Source: Anaerolinea thermophila UNI-1 (GTDB lineage: Bacteria; Chloroflexota; Anaerolineae; Anaerolineales; Anaerolineaceae). Taken from it: DNA of 64,000 bases. The position numbers were made by a program, and so were the translations under genes. Shown piece after piece: positions 8,052 to 17,189 of the stretch (its first letter is position 1; each line of letters starts with the position of its first letter). Location: positions 1,054,001 to 1,118,000 of the forward strand of contig NC_014960.1 in NCBI RefSeq assembly GCF_000199675.1. The letters run 5' to 3'. A model generated the notes under the pieces. The model was not told the DNA's origin. It searched no databases and saw only the letters and a list, made by a program, of their open reading frames with translations.

Positions 8052-9337
8052 GCTGGCGTTCCTATTCCTTGTCTCAAAAGGGGACGCAAAGAGATGACCT
8101 GCCTCAATACCTGCTCCAGAGGCATCCTCACGTCCCAATCCAGAACCTGAATGCCGGCGCGGCGCAGTTTTTGCAGGGCGAAACGGCGCTCTGCCTGGGC
8201 AATGCGCTGTGCCAGTTCTTCCGGCGAATTCGGTCTCACCTGCCCGGCTTCAAAACGGATGAGGTTAGGGCTCAGCACCAGTACCTGATACCCGTGTGCT
8301 CTCAAAGCGACGAGTACCTCCGGGTCGTGAGGTTGCAACGGGCTGATGAGAATGACCTGAGAACGGGGCGGGAAGAAACGAGTGGGTAGATAAGAGAGTG
8401 ACTCAAGCGCAAAGTTACTCCCCAAACGGGCGCGCGCCAGCGTCTGCAGGATACGTTGCCGTTGCATTTTCCCCGCGCCGGGGAAGGCAATATCAATTCC
8501 TGCGCCGTAAACCAGCATCCCCACACGGTTGCCGTCCTTAAGAAAGGTCTCAGAAAGAGAAGCCGCCGCATCCACAGCATATTCGAACAGGGGATTGTTG
8601 CTCGCTCCGCCATAACCTGGCTCGCGTGCATCCAGAATAATGCCTACATCGGCAACGCGCTGTTGTTCAAAGAGGTTGGTAAATAAATTTTGCTCTTCCC
8701 GCGCGGTCACCTTCCAGTTGATGCGCCGCATGGGGTCGCCGGGCTGGTACTCCCGTACCAGGAAAAAGTCAACCCCCACACCGCCCTGACGCGAAGGAAT
8801 AGGACCGGCAAACCCGCGTGTTTGCGGCGGGCGAATGGGAACGGAGCGCAGAGGGCGTGGACGTGGGCGAATCATCAAACGGTGGGATGCTTGAACGGGA
8901 ATTTTCCCCTCAAACAATCCAGCGCTTTCCCGATAATGCACCTGCAGGGTGGTAAAGCGGTAATCTCCTCTTCCCCCTGTAACCACATAGGACAGCCTTA
9001 CTTCTTCTCCCGCAGGAAGAGGCAGGAATCGCGAAGTTTCACCTTCCAGGACAATTAACCCGGCAGGGAGTTGGTCCTCTATCCAAACTTCCTGCAAATC
9101 TTCCCCGTTGTTCTTAAGATAGAGATTTACCTCTACCGGGGTTTCGGGGAAAACGGCTTCTAACGGTAGTGTGCGCCGAGCCACCAGACGGGGAGGCGCT
9201 GGACTGTACCACGCGGCAACACCAAAATAAACCAGCAACGGGATGGACAGGGCAATGATGGCACCGTTCAGACTGATCAGCCCGGTGATCAGGAAACCAA
9301 AGATGAGGATTAACAGAAAGGCGCTTCGACTGTTCAT
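8048..9337 (-). CDS. DUF58 domain protein (VWA-like, MoxR-associated)
   Basis: 429 residues: two N-terminal membrane helices (about 6-45), a beta-rich region, then the DUF58 block VREYQPGDPMRRINWKVTAR, followed by a von Willebrand A-like fold (DVGIILDAREPG...). DUF58 proteins are encoded beside MoxR ATPases and probably serve as their adaptor or substrate in envelope assembly or stress responses. The start is the ATG at 9337 (MNSRSAFLLIL), immediately before the helices. The 74 residues that the open frame could add upstream lie over the remnant 3' end of the MoxR gene in another frame and look non-coding. Confidence 0.9.
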   Translation of the reverse strand: MNSRSAFLLILIFGFLITGLISLNGAIIALSIPLLVYFGVAAWYSPAPPRLVARRTLPLEAVFPETPVEVNLYLKNNGEDLQEVWIEDQLPAGLIVLEGETSRFLPLPAGEEVRLSYVVTGGRGDYRFTTLQVHYRESAGLFEGKIPVQASHRLMIRPRPRPLRSVPIRPPQTRGFAGPIPSRQGGVGVDFFLVREYQPGDPMRRINWKVTAREEQNLFTNLFEQQRVADVGIILDAREPGYGGASNNPLFEYAVDAAASLSETFLKDGNRVGMLVYGAGIDIAFPGAGKMQRQRILQTLARARLGSNFALESLSYLPTRFFPPRSQVILISPLQPHDPEVLVALRAHGYQVLVLSPNLIRFEAGQVRPNSPEELAQRIAQAERRFALQKLRRAGIQVLDWDVRMPLEQVLRQVISLRPLLRQGIGTPA

Positions 9338-9398
9338 CTCAATCCACGACGGGCACCGGAACGCTGTTGAGAATCTCTCCCAGAACGTGCTCAACGGC

Positions 9399-10301
9399 TT
9401 ATGGGGTGGTCCATAAATCCGGTTGTAGAATGATGCGGTGCTGAAGGGCAACGCGGGCAAAGGTCTTGATGTCATCGGGCAGGACGTAGGCTCTGCCTTG
9501 CATGGCGGCATAAGCGCGCCCCAGTTTGAGAAGCGCCAGTGCGCCGCGTGGGCTGGCACCTACAGCAACCTGACGGTGTACGCGGGTGCGATGGACTAAC
9601 TCCACGATGTACCTTTCCAGGTCCGGGTCTACATACACTTCTTCGATAATCTCGCGCATATGCAGGAAGCCTTCTGCGTTGGTAACCGCTTGAAGGGGAA
9701 TGGCGTCCTGCTTGCGGTCACGGCGGCGGCGTAAAATTTCCTGTTCCTCTTCCGGGCTGGGGTAACCTACGGCAAGTTTTATCAGGAAGCGGTCCAGTTG
9801 TGCTTCGGGAAGGGGAAACGTGCCCTCATATTCGATGGGATTTTGCGTTGCCACCACCAGAAACGGTTCCGGGAGTTTCAGGGTTTCGCCTTCCAGGGTA
9901 ACCTGATATTCCTGCATGGCTTCCAGCAGGGCAGCCTGGGTGCGCGGCGAAGCGCGGTTGATTTCATCTGCCAGAACGATGTGGGCAAAGACTGGACCCT
10001 GGCGCAGAACGAAAGTGTTGTTCGCCCGATTGAAGACATATCCTCCGGTAATGTCACCGGGGAGCAGGTCGGGGGTGAACTGAATGCGCTTGAAGGTCAT
10101 CCCCAGTACCTGGGCAAAGGAATTTGCAATCAGGGTTTTTGCCAGCCCGGGGTAGTCTTCCAGCAGGACGTGTCCGCCTGCCAGAAAGGTGGTGAGAATC
10201 TTTTCCAGCACCTGCCGTTTCCCCACAATGGCTTTACTGACTTCATCGAGGATGGCTTTAGAGAGGTTGGAAACTTCGTGGACGGGGGGATGAGCAGACA
10301 T
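9399..10301 (-). CDS. MoxR-family AAA+ ATPase, ending at an early stop codon
   Basis: 300 residues with the MoxR pattern: Walker A-like HVLLEDYPGLAKT, the motif IQFTPDLLPGDITG, Walker B ADEINRA, sensor VATQNPIEYEGTFPLPEAQLDRF and the lid domain. MoxR proteins act as chaperone-like ATPases with VWA/DUF58 partners. The ATG at 10301 overlaps the upstream stop (TGATG) behind GGAGG. After the TAA at 9399 the same frame continues for 19 codons (AVEHVLGEILNSVPVPVVD) with normal MoxR C-terminal character, ending 1 base before the DUF58 start. See findings. Confidence 0.93.
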   Translation of the reverse strand: MSAHPPVHEVSNLSKAILDEVSKAIVGKRQVLEKILTTFLAGGHVLLEDYPGLAKTLIANSFAQVLGMTFKRIQFTPDLLPGDITGGYVFNRANNTFVLRQGPVFAHIVLADEINRASPRTQAALLEAMQEYQVTLEGETLKLPEPFLVVATQNPIEYEGTFPLPEAQLDRFLIKLAVGYPSPEEEQEILRRRRDRKQDAIPLQAVTNAEGFLHMREIIEEVYVDPDLERYIVELVHRTRVHRQVAVGASPRGALALLKLGRAYAAMQGRAYVLPDDIKTFARVALQHRIILQPDLWTTP

Positions 10302-10957
10302 CAATTTGAGCCTCCAATTCTTTCTTCAATAAAATTTACCAACTGCTTCAGGCGGTGAAAGGTTTCCTGCTGGTCAGAAAAAGGAATAGAGCCGGGGAGG
10401 TGGAAGAGCCGTCCCTGCATACGTTCCAGCCAGCCTTTTATTGAGTCTGGGGACTGTCTGGAGGTGAGAAGGCGACGGGTACGCAGGAATTCCAGGATCT
10501 CTTCGGATACATTCAGCGTTCCTTCACGAATTTTCTTTTCCATCTCCTCCCGGCTCAGGTGTTCCTGGTATCCGATAATCTCCATGATCAAATGTGCCAA
10601 ATGCCGTGCCAGATTTTCACTGGCAAAACGGTTTTTGGAGAAGGTAGCCACATACCACAGCCAGTAACGGTAACGCGAGGTGCTGGCAATGTCGTTTTGG
10701 GGTTCCGACAATCTTTCTGTGGAAGGGATGCCTTCAAGCATTGCTCGCCCGATGAGGTAGATTCCGCCCAGAATCATCACTGCCCAGAAGAGCGGCTGCG
10801 GTACCGTGTTGAGGATTAACTGCACGTACCAGATTACGTAAGAGAGAGGTTCAACAATTACCGCGCGGATTTGCTCGCGTAAAACTGCAGTCAGCAGTAC
10901 TGCCAGCCCTACCGAAAGGGATAACCATATCCATAAGGGTTTGCGTGTGGGGGTCAT
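10301..10957 (-). CDS. Hypothetical two-helix membrane protein of the MoxR operon
   Basis: 218 residues. Two membrane helices (about 7-25 and 45-65) are followed by a cytoplasmic helical domain of about 140 residues containing YRYWLWYVATFSKNRFASEN and FLRTRRLLTSRQ. No named family is recognised. It overlaps the DUF4129 gene by 4 bp (ATGA) and MoxR by 1 bp, so translation is probably coupled. In comparable MoxR/DUF58/DUF4129 operons, proteins in this slot are anchored accessory factors; that is inference from position. Confidence 0.78.
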   Translation of the reverse strand: MTPTRKPLWIWLSLSVGLAVLLTAVLREQIRAVIVEPLSYVIWYVQLILNTVPQPLFWAVMILGGIYLIGRAMLEGIPSTERLSEPQNDIASTSRYRYWLWYVATFSKNRFASENLARHLAHLIMEIIGYQEHLSREEMEKKIREGTLNVSEEILEFLRTRRLLTSRQSPDSIKGWLERMQGRLFHLPGSIPFSDQQETFHRLKQLVNFIEERIGGSN

Positions 10958-11838
10958 AGGGTTGTCTCCATGCTCTGACAAGCCGCCACGATTTCTTCCA
11001 AACAACCGGTGGCTTCCATCTGCTGACGGGGAGTACTGGAAAGATGTCCGTAACGCGCGTCCTCAAACAATTCTGTCAGGCGGCGTACTGGACGTTCGGG
11101 CAAGCCGTGCTGAACCAGGGTTTGGATGAACTCATGGGGGGTAACGGCATTGCCCCGTTGAACGCCGCGGCTTTCTGCAACCGCTCTGACCATCCTGCGG
11201 TAGCATTCGATAATGGTTTCGCGTAAATCTGCACCCGCTTGCAGGCTTGCCAGGGCTTGAGAGGCTTCGAATCCCACCTGAGACAGAGGGTGGGGTTGCC
11301 TTTCGCGACGCATGACAAACCACCAGATCATTCCAAACAGGGCTAAGGCAATCAGGATGACGGTAAACACGGCTACGCCATTAATCAGCCATGTGGGCGG
11401 ATTGGCAACAAAATCGGCCAGCGGTGGCATGGGCAAAACCTCCTCCCCAGTGCCAAATTCACCTCCCTGAAACCCAAAGTTCTCCGGGTTGAGGTTGTTC
11501 ATGGCTTGCCGAAGTCGCTCAAAGAGGAAAAGCATCACAGCGAAGATGGCAAGATAGCGCAGGAGTTTCTTGCGCCGTTGGGGGTGAAGCAGCATGTAAA
11601 CAAAGTAAAAGGGAAAAAGAGCCAGCGCCAGACCCAGAACTACCTGGAAGAAACCCAGTAAGGAGGTAGCATCAGGCAGGCTTCCGGTAAAATCTTCGGC
11701 AGTTTGCCAGCGTTGATTGCCATAAATCAACCCCGGGCTCAATTCTAAACCTGTCAACCCCGCGCTGAGCACCAGAGAAAGAACCAGAAGCCCACCAACC
11801 AGAAAAAGTAAAGTTTGTCGGACAGTAAATCTCTTCAT
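10954..11838 (-). CDS. DUF4129 domain membrane protein
   Basis: 294 residues: N-terminal signal/anchor helix (LLFLVGGLLVLSLVLS), an extracytoplasmic segment, two or three more helices, and a C-terminal cytoplasmic DUF4129 domain with the diagnostic ETIIECYRRMVRAVAESRG, TPHEFIQTL and LTELFEDARYGH. DUF4129 proteins usually accompany transglutaminase-like, DUF58 and MoxR genes in envelope operons; here no transglutaminase gene is present. It is the first gene of the leftward operon. The upstream gap (11839-11996) shows no confident promoter on this strand. Confidence 0.85.
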   Translation of the reverse strand: MKRFTVRQTLLFLVGGLLVLSLVLSAGLTGLELSPGLIYGNQRWQTAEDFTGSLPDATSLLGFFQVVLGLALALFPFYFVYMLLHPQRRKKLLRYLAIFAVMLFLFERLRQAMNNLNPENFGFQGGEFGTGEEVLPMPPLADFVANPPTWLINGVAVFTVILIALALFGMIWWFVMRRERQPHPLSQVGFEASQALASLQAGADLRETIIECYRRMVRAVAESRGVQRGNAVTPHEFIQTLVQHGLPERPVRRLTELFEDARYGHLSSTPRQQMEATGCLEEIVAACQSMETTL

Positions 11839-11996
11839 GGCAATGACTGTTCAACGAAGTCCTGTCAACACTCGGTCACTGTGAGAATGAAAGATATTTC
11901 CGGGTTGTTTTTATGGTATCACATCTTGATATTTCCTTTACAGTTTTGTAGAGCAGATTTTTTGCTGGCTGTTTTATACTTGTGAGGGGAGTAAGT

Positions 11997-12710
11997 ATGA
12001 CACATCAAGACTGGATTGTAATGACCTGTCCAACCTGCGGGGCAAAAATGGCGCCTTCCTTGCTGGAGCCGGAGCGCTATCAGTGCCAGTACTGCGGGAA
12101 TGAATATTTGCTCAAAAACTTGCTGGGAAAGCCCGAGTCCACGGTGGGCAAAATCCGTCCCCGGCTGGCACCGCCCGAATCGGTCAAAATTGAGCGCGAA
12201 ACTGACCGCGTGCGGATGATTCACCGCTGGTTTTCGTTTAAGTACATCCCTTTGGCGTTCTTTGCTCTGGCATGGGATGTCTTTTTAATCTTCTGGTATG
12301 GCATGGCTTTTACTACGGGCGCGCCCTGGATCATGATTTGCTTCCCCATCGCCCATGTGGCGGTAGGTGTGGGATTGACTTATTCGGTGCTTACCGGCTT
12401 CTTTAACCGGACAATTGTTGAATTAACCCGTGATGAACTGGCAGTCTGGTTTGAGCCGCTTCCATGGTTGGGAGAGAAAACCTTACCCGTTGCAGAAATC
12501 AGTCAATTTTATTGCAAGAAAAAAGTTTCTCAGAATTCTAAAGGCACTTCGGTTAACTACGCTCTCCACGCGGTGATGCGGGATGGCAAAGATGTAAAAC
12601 TGCTGGAGAATTTTGACTCCCCTGAGATTGCCCAATTTATTGAGCAACAATTGGAAACATGGATGAAAATCCCCGACCGCCCTGTGGCGGGTGAGTTTAG
12701 AGGGGAATAG
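11997..12710 (+). CDS. Zinc-ribbon membrane protein of unknown function
   Basis: 237 residues. An N-terminal zinc ribbon (CPTCGAKM ... CQYCGNEY) is followed by a linker, two membrane helices (FKYIPLAFFALAWDVFLIFW and MICFPIAHVAVGVGLTYSVL) and a beta-rich C-terminal domain with FNRTIVELTRDELAVWFEPL, reminiscent of PH-like bYDC1 domains. The ATG at 11997 has GAGGGGAGT 6 bases upstream; a GTG 15 bases earlier is unlikely. It faces the modA-like gene with only 6 bp between stops. Function is unknown. Confidence 0.75.
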   Translation: MTHQDWIVMTCPTCGAKMAPSLLEPERYQCQYCGNEYLLKNLLGKPESTVGKIRPRLAPPESVKIERETDRVRMIHRWFSFKYIPLAFFALAWDVFLIFWYGMAFTTGAPWIMICFPIAHVAVGVGLTYSVLTGFFNRTIVELTRDELAVWFEPLPWLGEKTLPVAEISQFYCKKKVSQNSKGTSVNYALHAVMRDGKDVKLLENFDSPEIAQFIEQQLETWMKIPDRPVAGEFRGE

Positions 12711-12716
12711 CCCCGT

Positions 12717-13517
12717 TTATTGAATGGGCAGGAAGCCACAACCCTGAAAGATATTTTGCCCTTTTTCGGAAAGGAGCAATTCCATAAACTTCCTGGCTTC
12801 TTCCTGCCGGGGAGTTGTGTTCAGAATGCCGTAATAGTACACAGCCGTGATGTTGAGAGAGTCGGGGATGAGGATTTGGCGGACTTTACCGATGGAAGAA
12901 GGATAAACATCGCTCTGATACACGATGCCTGCGTCGGCTTCGCCCAATTCAACTTTTGTCACTACAGAGCGAACAGTACCCTCATAAGAGACCACATTTT
13001 GCAGCACCTTTTCTTTATAGTTCTCCCCCAGATTACCCTGGACAGTAAGTTTGTCCAGCAATTGCCTGGTGTATTTTCCCGCCGGGGACTCTTCACTGGC
13101 AAGCGCAATTTTGACCCCGGGTTTGCTTAAATCCAGCAGGCGCACAACAGGTGAGTGGGGATTGGCAATGACCAGCAGTCGGTTGGCGATAAATTGCCCG
13201 GAGTTTTCAGGGGTAATCATTCCTTTTTCGACAAGTGCTTGAATAGACTTGTCATCTGCGCTGAGAAAGAGATCCACAGTCGCGCCGTGCAGGATTTGTT
13301 GCGCCAGTTGTTGAGACGGTGCAAAACTGAAAGAAAGCCGCATATCCGGGTTGGTTTTTTGATACTCTGACTCAAAGGTTTTCATACACTCACTTAACGA
13401 GGTGGCGGCCATAATGACAAGTCCAGAAGACGGTGTGGCGCTCTGCTGAGGCGCACAAGCAGTCATGATCAGCAGGAATGCCAGAATCAAGGGAACAGTG
13501 CGATGAAGATTCATCAT
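12717..13517 (-). CDS. modA: ModA-like molybdate/tungstate-binding lipoprotein
   Basis: 266 residues with a lipoprotein signal (lipobox MTAC) and a periplasmic-binding fold of the ModA type: VIMAATSLSECMKTFESEY, DLFLSADDKSIQALVEKG, EESPAGKYTRQLL and GEADAGIVYQSDV are characteristic. It binds molybdate or tungstate oxyanions for ABC import. No modB or modC lies in the window, so its transporter partner must be elsewhere or the protein serves another anion. It follows the ABC-2 exporter genes on the same strand after 31 bp and may share their transcript. Confidence 0.88.
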   Translation of the reverse strand: MMNLHRTVPLILAFLLIMTACAPQQSATPSSGLVIMAATSLSECMKTFESEYQKTNPDMRLSFSFAPSQQLAQQILHGATVDLFLSADDKSIQALVEKGMITPENSGQFIANRLLVIANPHSPVVRLLDLSKPGVKIALASEESPAGKYTRQLLDKLTVQGNLGENYKEKVLQNVVSYEGTVRSVVTKVELGEADAGIVYQSDVYPSSIGKVRQILIPDSLNITAVYYYGILNTTPRQEEARKFMELLLSEKGQNIFQGCGFLPIQ

Positions 13518-13548
13518 GCTTTCATTTTCCTCAGAATCCGTAACACGT

Positions 13549-14781
13549 TCAGGCTTTTTCTAAAAGGGCTTTGAAGAACACTTTCAGATTGAAGGCTTGC
13601 CCCGAAAGCAGGTTTTGCGCCCGGAACATTCCTGCGGCAATGCGAAGCACCAGCCAGGCCGTCAGTGCTTGTAGAACGGCCGCCAGCGCTAACTGCCAGA
13701 AAGGGACTGTAGTCGCCGCCAGACGAGTCATCATGGCAACCGGAGAAGTAAGCGGGATCAGACTGAAAATGACAGAGATAGTCGAATCGGGGCGGAAAAT
13801 CAGCGCATTGTGGAACATGAGAGGGATAATCAGCGGGATGGCTACAATGAAGGTAACCTGCGATGCCTCTCTCAGGTTAGGCGCCAGTGCGCCGATCCAT
13901 GCCATCATGCTGGCATAGATGGCATATCCCAGTAAAAAGTAGAGAATACCCCACCCCAAAATTTCGGGCGGAATTTGCACCCCCTGAAGGATAGAGATAG
14001 AACGCCCGCCCAACGGAAGTAACAGGCGCGCCGCAATCAGCCAGATGAGTGTTTGAAACAACCCCATGATGCCCAGGCCCAGCATTTTGCCAACCATCAT
14101 CTGGGTAGGAGTGACAGAAGTTAACAGAATTTCTACCACTCGATTTTGCTTTTCGGTAGCAATATTGCTCAGCATCAGCGAGGATGTCCCAAAAATAAGG
14201 ACGTAGAAAATCATAGTAACCCCGTAGGGAACGGCAAAGGCAAGCGGGTCGTCTTCATCCCGTTGGGTTTTCTTTGATGCCAGTGTCTCTTCCTGAAGAT
14301 TAAAGGGATCGTGGACGCGTTGGAGCAGTTCGGGACGATCCTTAAACAGATTGTACTGGATGAGCCAATCTACCGGATCGTGATTAATCGAGTCTGAGAA
14401 GGCATTGATGTTTTTGGCAAAGAAGTCCACTTTCCCGTTTTTCAAATAATCCCGATGAATCACAAAGAAAGCCGAAATCTCCCCTGATTTGAGGGCTTGT
14501 AAAGCACTTTCTTCTCCATCGAATTTCTTCACAGTGTTTTTCAGGTTTTGAGGAATCTCCCGAACGATTCCACTGTAATCTACCAAGCCCTTGGTATCAA
14601 TTTCCACGTTGGCAGGCAACGTTCCCGTATCTCCGGTGAGCGTGGGGTTTCTTTGCAGTAAGCCGACGACAAACAGGACGATAAAACCCAGTAAAGGTAG
14701 CAGGAACACGCCGAGCAAAAATGAACGGTTGTGAAGTAAAGTATTAACTTCGTGCTTTAAGACAATCCAGATTTTCTTCAT
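13549..14781 (-). CDS. ABC-2 type exporter permease (NatB/YhaP-like)
   Basis: 410 residues: one N-terminal helix (FLLGVFLLPLLGFIVLFVVG), a large extracytoplasmic domain of about 150 residues, then five or six helices beginning near the conserved SNIATEKQNRVVEILLTSVTPTQMMVGKMLG, the ABC-2 permease signature. With the neighbouring permease and the ATPase it forms a NatA/YhaQ-type exporter; the family exports sodium, peptides or other small molecules, and the substrate here is not known. It is 15 bp downstream of the related permease, from which it probably arose by duplication. Confidence 0.85.
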   Translation of the reverse strand: MKKIWIVLKHEVNTLLHNRSFLLGVFLLPLLGFIVLFVVGLLQRNPTLTGDTGTLPANVEIDTKGLVDYSGIVREIPQNLKNTVKKFDGEESALQALKSGEISAFFVIHRDYLKNGKVDFFAKNINAFSDSINHDPVDWLIQYNLFKDRPELLQRVHDPFNLQEETLASKKTQRDEDDPLAFAVPYGVTMIFYVLIFGTSSLMLSNIATEKQNRVVEILLTSVTPTQMMVGKMLGLGIMGLFQTLIWLIAARLLLPLGGRSISILQGVQIPPEILGWGILYFLLGYAIYASMMAWIGALAPNLREASQVTFIVAIPLIIPLMFHNALIFRPDSTISVIFSLIPLTSPVAMMTRLAATTVPFWQLALAAVLQALTAWLVLRIAAGMFRAQNLLSGQAFNLKVFFKALLEKA

Positions 14782-14796
14782 CTCTACAACCTTATC

Positions 14797-15996
14797 TCAC
14801 GCACGAGAGCGGAAAATTTCCAGAAGGCTGAGTTTCTTCCCATACCTCAGCATGCTCAGGCGGAAAGCGCGGCTAGCCAGCCAAATCGATCCCACAGCAC
14901 TCAATACCATCAGTCCAATTGCAAGCACGCTTTGCCAGGTTGGGATACTGGTGGCAAGCGCACGCAATGGAAGCCCTATCAAAGAAGTAAATGGAAAAAG
15001 AGAAAGACCAATCGAGAGCGGACTGTCGGGGTGTTCCAGGAAAATCTGCAAAAAATAGAAGGGAATCATGAAGGGCAGGCTGAACAGACTGGCAATCTGC
15101 TGTGCCTCGCGGGACTCAGTGGCAGTAGCGCCCGCCAGGGTCATCAAAGCTGCGACCATAATGAAGGCGGGAAATGCCAGAAGCATCATGAGCCAGAACG
15201 GCGTGAGGTCAATATTGATTGTCCGTAGTAGAGGGATTCTCGTCAGGGCAAAAACTCCCATCAGGATGGGAATGGCAAACCAGAAAAATATTTGTGTCAT
15301 TCCCACGCTCAAGTTCCCAAGGATTTTCCCAATCATGAACTGATCGGTGGAAAGGGAAGTGAGGATGATTTCCATGGTGCGGTTTTCTTTCTCATCCACC
15401 AGCGCCCGAAGCAGGTAGTTTCCGATTATGTTGATGGCAAAGAAGAAAATCATTCCCAGGATCAGCACTGCAAAAGGTTCAAACGGTGTGCGGGTACTGT
15501 ATTTATTTTCTTCCGTCGGAGATTTTAAGGACACCTGTGAGCCTTCAAGCATACGTTCCCGAACAAGCGGATCTTCATTTTTCAGCAGGTGAGTCAGCAG
15601 GAATTTTGAAAACGCATCATTGGCACTCTTATCCAGCCCTGTCTGCGAAACTGCGCGGACTTTTCCAGTGGCGAGATAGTCAGGCTGAATAACATAGTAT
15701 CCTTGAATTTCGCCCGAATCCAATGCTTTTCGAGCCGTTTCTTCATTGGGAAAAGGTAGCACCTCTACAGAGAGAGGATCTTCCTTTTTCTCGGAATAGG
15801 GCTGGGCATTCTGAAATAAACCGGATTGATCCACAGCCCCAACAGGACGGAGATCGGTGGTCACCACGATTGCTCCGACGGCAATGATGCTCGTCAATAG
15901 AATCGTCAATGGAAGAGATAGCAGCCCAAAGAGAAATCGCTTTGTTTTAACGTGTCGCAGATATTCGTGAAAAAAGACAATCCATACCTTGCTCAT
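14797..15996 (-). CDS. ABC-2 type exporter permease (NatB/YhaP-like)
   Basis: 399 residues with the same architecture as its downstream neighbour: single N-terminal helix, extracytoplasmic domain, then LRALVDEKENRTMEIILTSLSTDQFMIGKILG and a bundle of helices. The two permeases presumably form a heterodimer with two copies of the ATPase. The start overlaps the ATPase stop by 4 bp (ATGA). Confidence 0.85.
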   Translation of the reverse strand: MSKVWIVFFHEYLRHVKTKRFLFGLLSLPLTILLTSIIAVGAIVVTTDLRPVGAVDQSGLFQNAQPYSEKKEDPLSVEVLPFPNEETARKALDSGEIQGYYVIQPDYLATGKVRAVSQTGLDKSANDAFSKFLLTHLLKNEDPLVRERMLEGSQVSLKSPTEENKYSTRTPFEPFAVLILGMIFFFAINIIGNYLLRALVDEKENRTMEIILTSLSTDQFMIGKILGNLSVGMTQIFFWFAIPILMGVFALTRIPLLRTINIDLTPFWLMMLLAFPAFIMVAALMTLAGATATESREAQQIASLFSLPFMIPFYFLQIFLEHPDSPLSIGLSLFPFTSLIGLPLRALATSIPTWQSVLAIGLMVLSAVGSIWLASRAFRLSMLRYGKKLSLLEIFRSRA

Positions 15997-16898
15997 GCTT
16001 TTTCCTCTTGGGCAGTAACTACCTGAATGAAAATCTCATCCAGCGTAGGCATGGCAATTTCGAATTTCTCCAGAGCCACGCCTGTTTCTACCAGATACTT
16101 CAAAATTTCCTGGGGGCTCGAGTTACGCTCTAAATGTAACAGATAACCAGAGTTGACAGGTTCCACCTGTACCACGCCAGGCAGAGACGCGGGCAGGTCG
16201 TTAAGCGGATGAATGATAACCTCATGGGATGCGTAATTACGGCGAATTTCGTTGATTTTGCCGTATAACATCACCTTGCCATGATTGATCAGCACCAGAC
16301 GGTCGCACAGTTCCTCAACCTGGTGCATCTGATGGGTACACATGACGATGGTTTTGCCCTTCTCGCGTTCCTGACGCAGCAGGTCTTTCACCATCTGAGT
16401 GTTGACCGGGTCCAGCCCGCTGAAAGGTTCGTCCACAATAATCAGGTCAGGTTCATGTGCCAGGGTGGCAATCAACTGAGCTTTCTGTTGCATGCCTTTG
16501 CTCAGTTCTTTCACTTTTTTCTTGCGGTGATCATACAGGTCAAACTGCTTCATTAATTCACTGACCCGATTGGCGGCGTAGGAAGGTTTCAATCCTTTTA
16601 ATCGCACCAGATAATTCAGGCACATTTCCAGGGAAATGTCCTGATACAACCCCCGTTCTTCCGGTAAATAGCCAATGCGGTTTTTCTTGTCCTCAGTCAT
16701 TGTTCCGCCCAGCACTTCCACCGAGCCGCTGTCGGGTTTGAAGATATCCAGAATGATGCGGATGGTCGTGGTTTTGCCGGCGCCGTTAGGACCCAGCAGA
16801 CCGAAAATTTCTCCGGCTTCTACGTTAAACGTGACTTGATTGACCGCAGTTTGGTTGCCAAACCGCTTGACAATTTCATGAGCCTGAATGGTTGCCAT
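15993..16898 (-). CDS. ABC transporter ATPase (NatA/YhaQ-like)
   Basis: 301 residues. Walker A GPNGAGKTTT, ABC signature LSKGMQQK and Walker B LIIVDEPFSGLD are intact, followed by a C-terminal regulatory domain (DUF4162 type) of about 80 residues typical of NatA/YhaQ exporters. It powers the two permeases encoded directly downstream. The ATG at 16898 follows AGAAGG; a TTG 21 bases upstream is less likely. Confidence 0.9.
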   Translation of the reverse strand: MATIQAHEIVKRFGNQTAVNQVTFNVEAGEIFGLLGPNGAGKTTTIRIILDIFKPDSGSVEVLGGTMTEDKKNRIGYLPEERGLYQDISLEMCLNYLVRLKGLKPSYAANRVSELMKQFDLYDHRKKKVKELSKGMQQKAQLIATLAHEPDLIIVDEPFSGLDPVNTQMVKDLLRQEREKGKTIVMCTHQMHQVEELCDRLVLINHGKVMLYGKINEIRRNYASHEVIIHPLNDLPASLPGVVQVEPVNSGYLLHLERNSSPQEILKYLVETGVALEKFEIAMPTLDEIFIQVVTAQEEKA

Positions 16899-16977
16899 GG
16901 TGAGATAACCTTCTTTCAAATGAATGCCTTAAGGTCAATAACCAGGAATGAAAGGGAAAATGGCTTTATCCAGATGA

Positions 16978-16986
16978 ATTATAACA
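16978..16986 (-). promoter_or_regulatory. Extended -10 promoter for the ABC exporter operon
   Basis: On the minus strand TGTTATAAT (TGn plus TATAAT at 16983-16978) lies about 80 bases before the ATPase start; no convincing -35 is seen. The rest of the 16899-17189 gap contains AT-rich sequence without another recognisable element. Confidence 0.5.
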
Positions 16987-17189
16987 ACAGGACAGGAAGG
17001 AAAGAAGGTAAGGGGTAGGTTTTTTTGACAAAATCTAAACAGGTTTAAAAATTGAATTCCCCTGTGAGAGAATGCTGCCACTCATTCCCGCATAGGAGAA
17101 CTCAAGAGGAGAATGCACTCTTAAGATACCGGATGAAGGTTAAGGGTGTCTGAAAAAAGATTAAAAATAAGATAAGAACTCTCTGGATT

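Noticed and set aside
9338..9559. N-terminal extension of the DUF58 protein by 74 residues
   Set aside because: The extra residues overlap the MoxR tail in another frame and precede a normal membrane-helix start.
11893..11936. Direct repeat GATATTTCC (11893-11901 and 11928-11936)
   Set aside because: Two short AT-rich copies 35 bases apart in a divergent gap could be an operator but can arise by chance; no further support.
17025..17053. Plus-strand TTGACA at 17025 as a promoter
   Set aside because: No -10 at proper distance beyond AAAATT, and no plus-strand gene follows.
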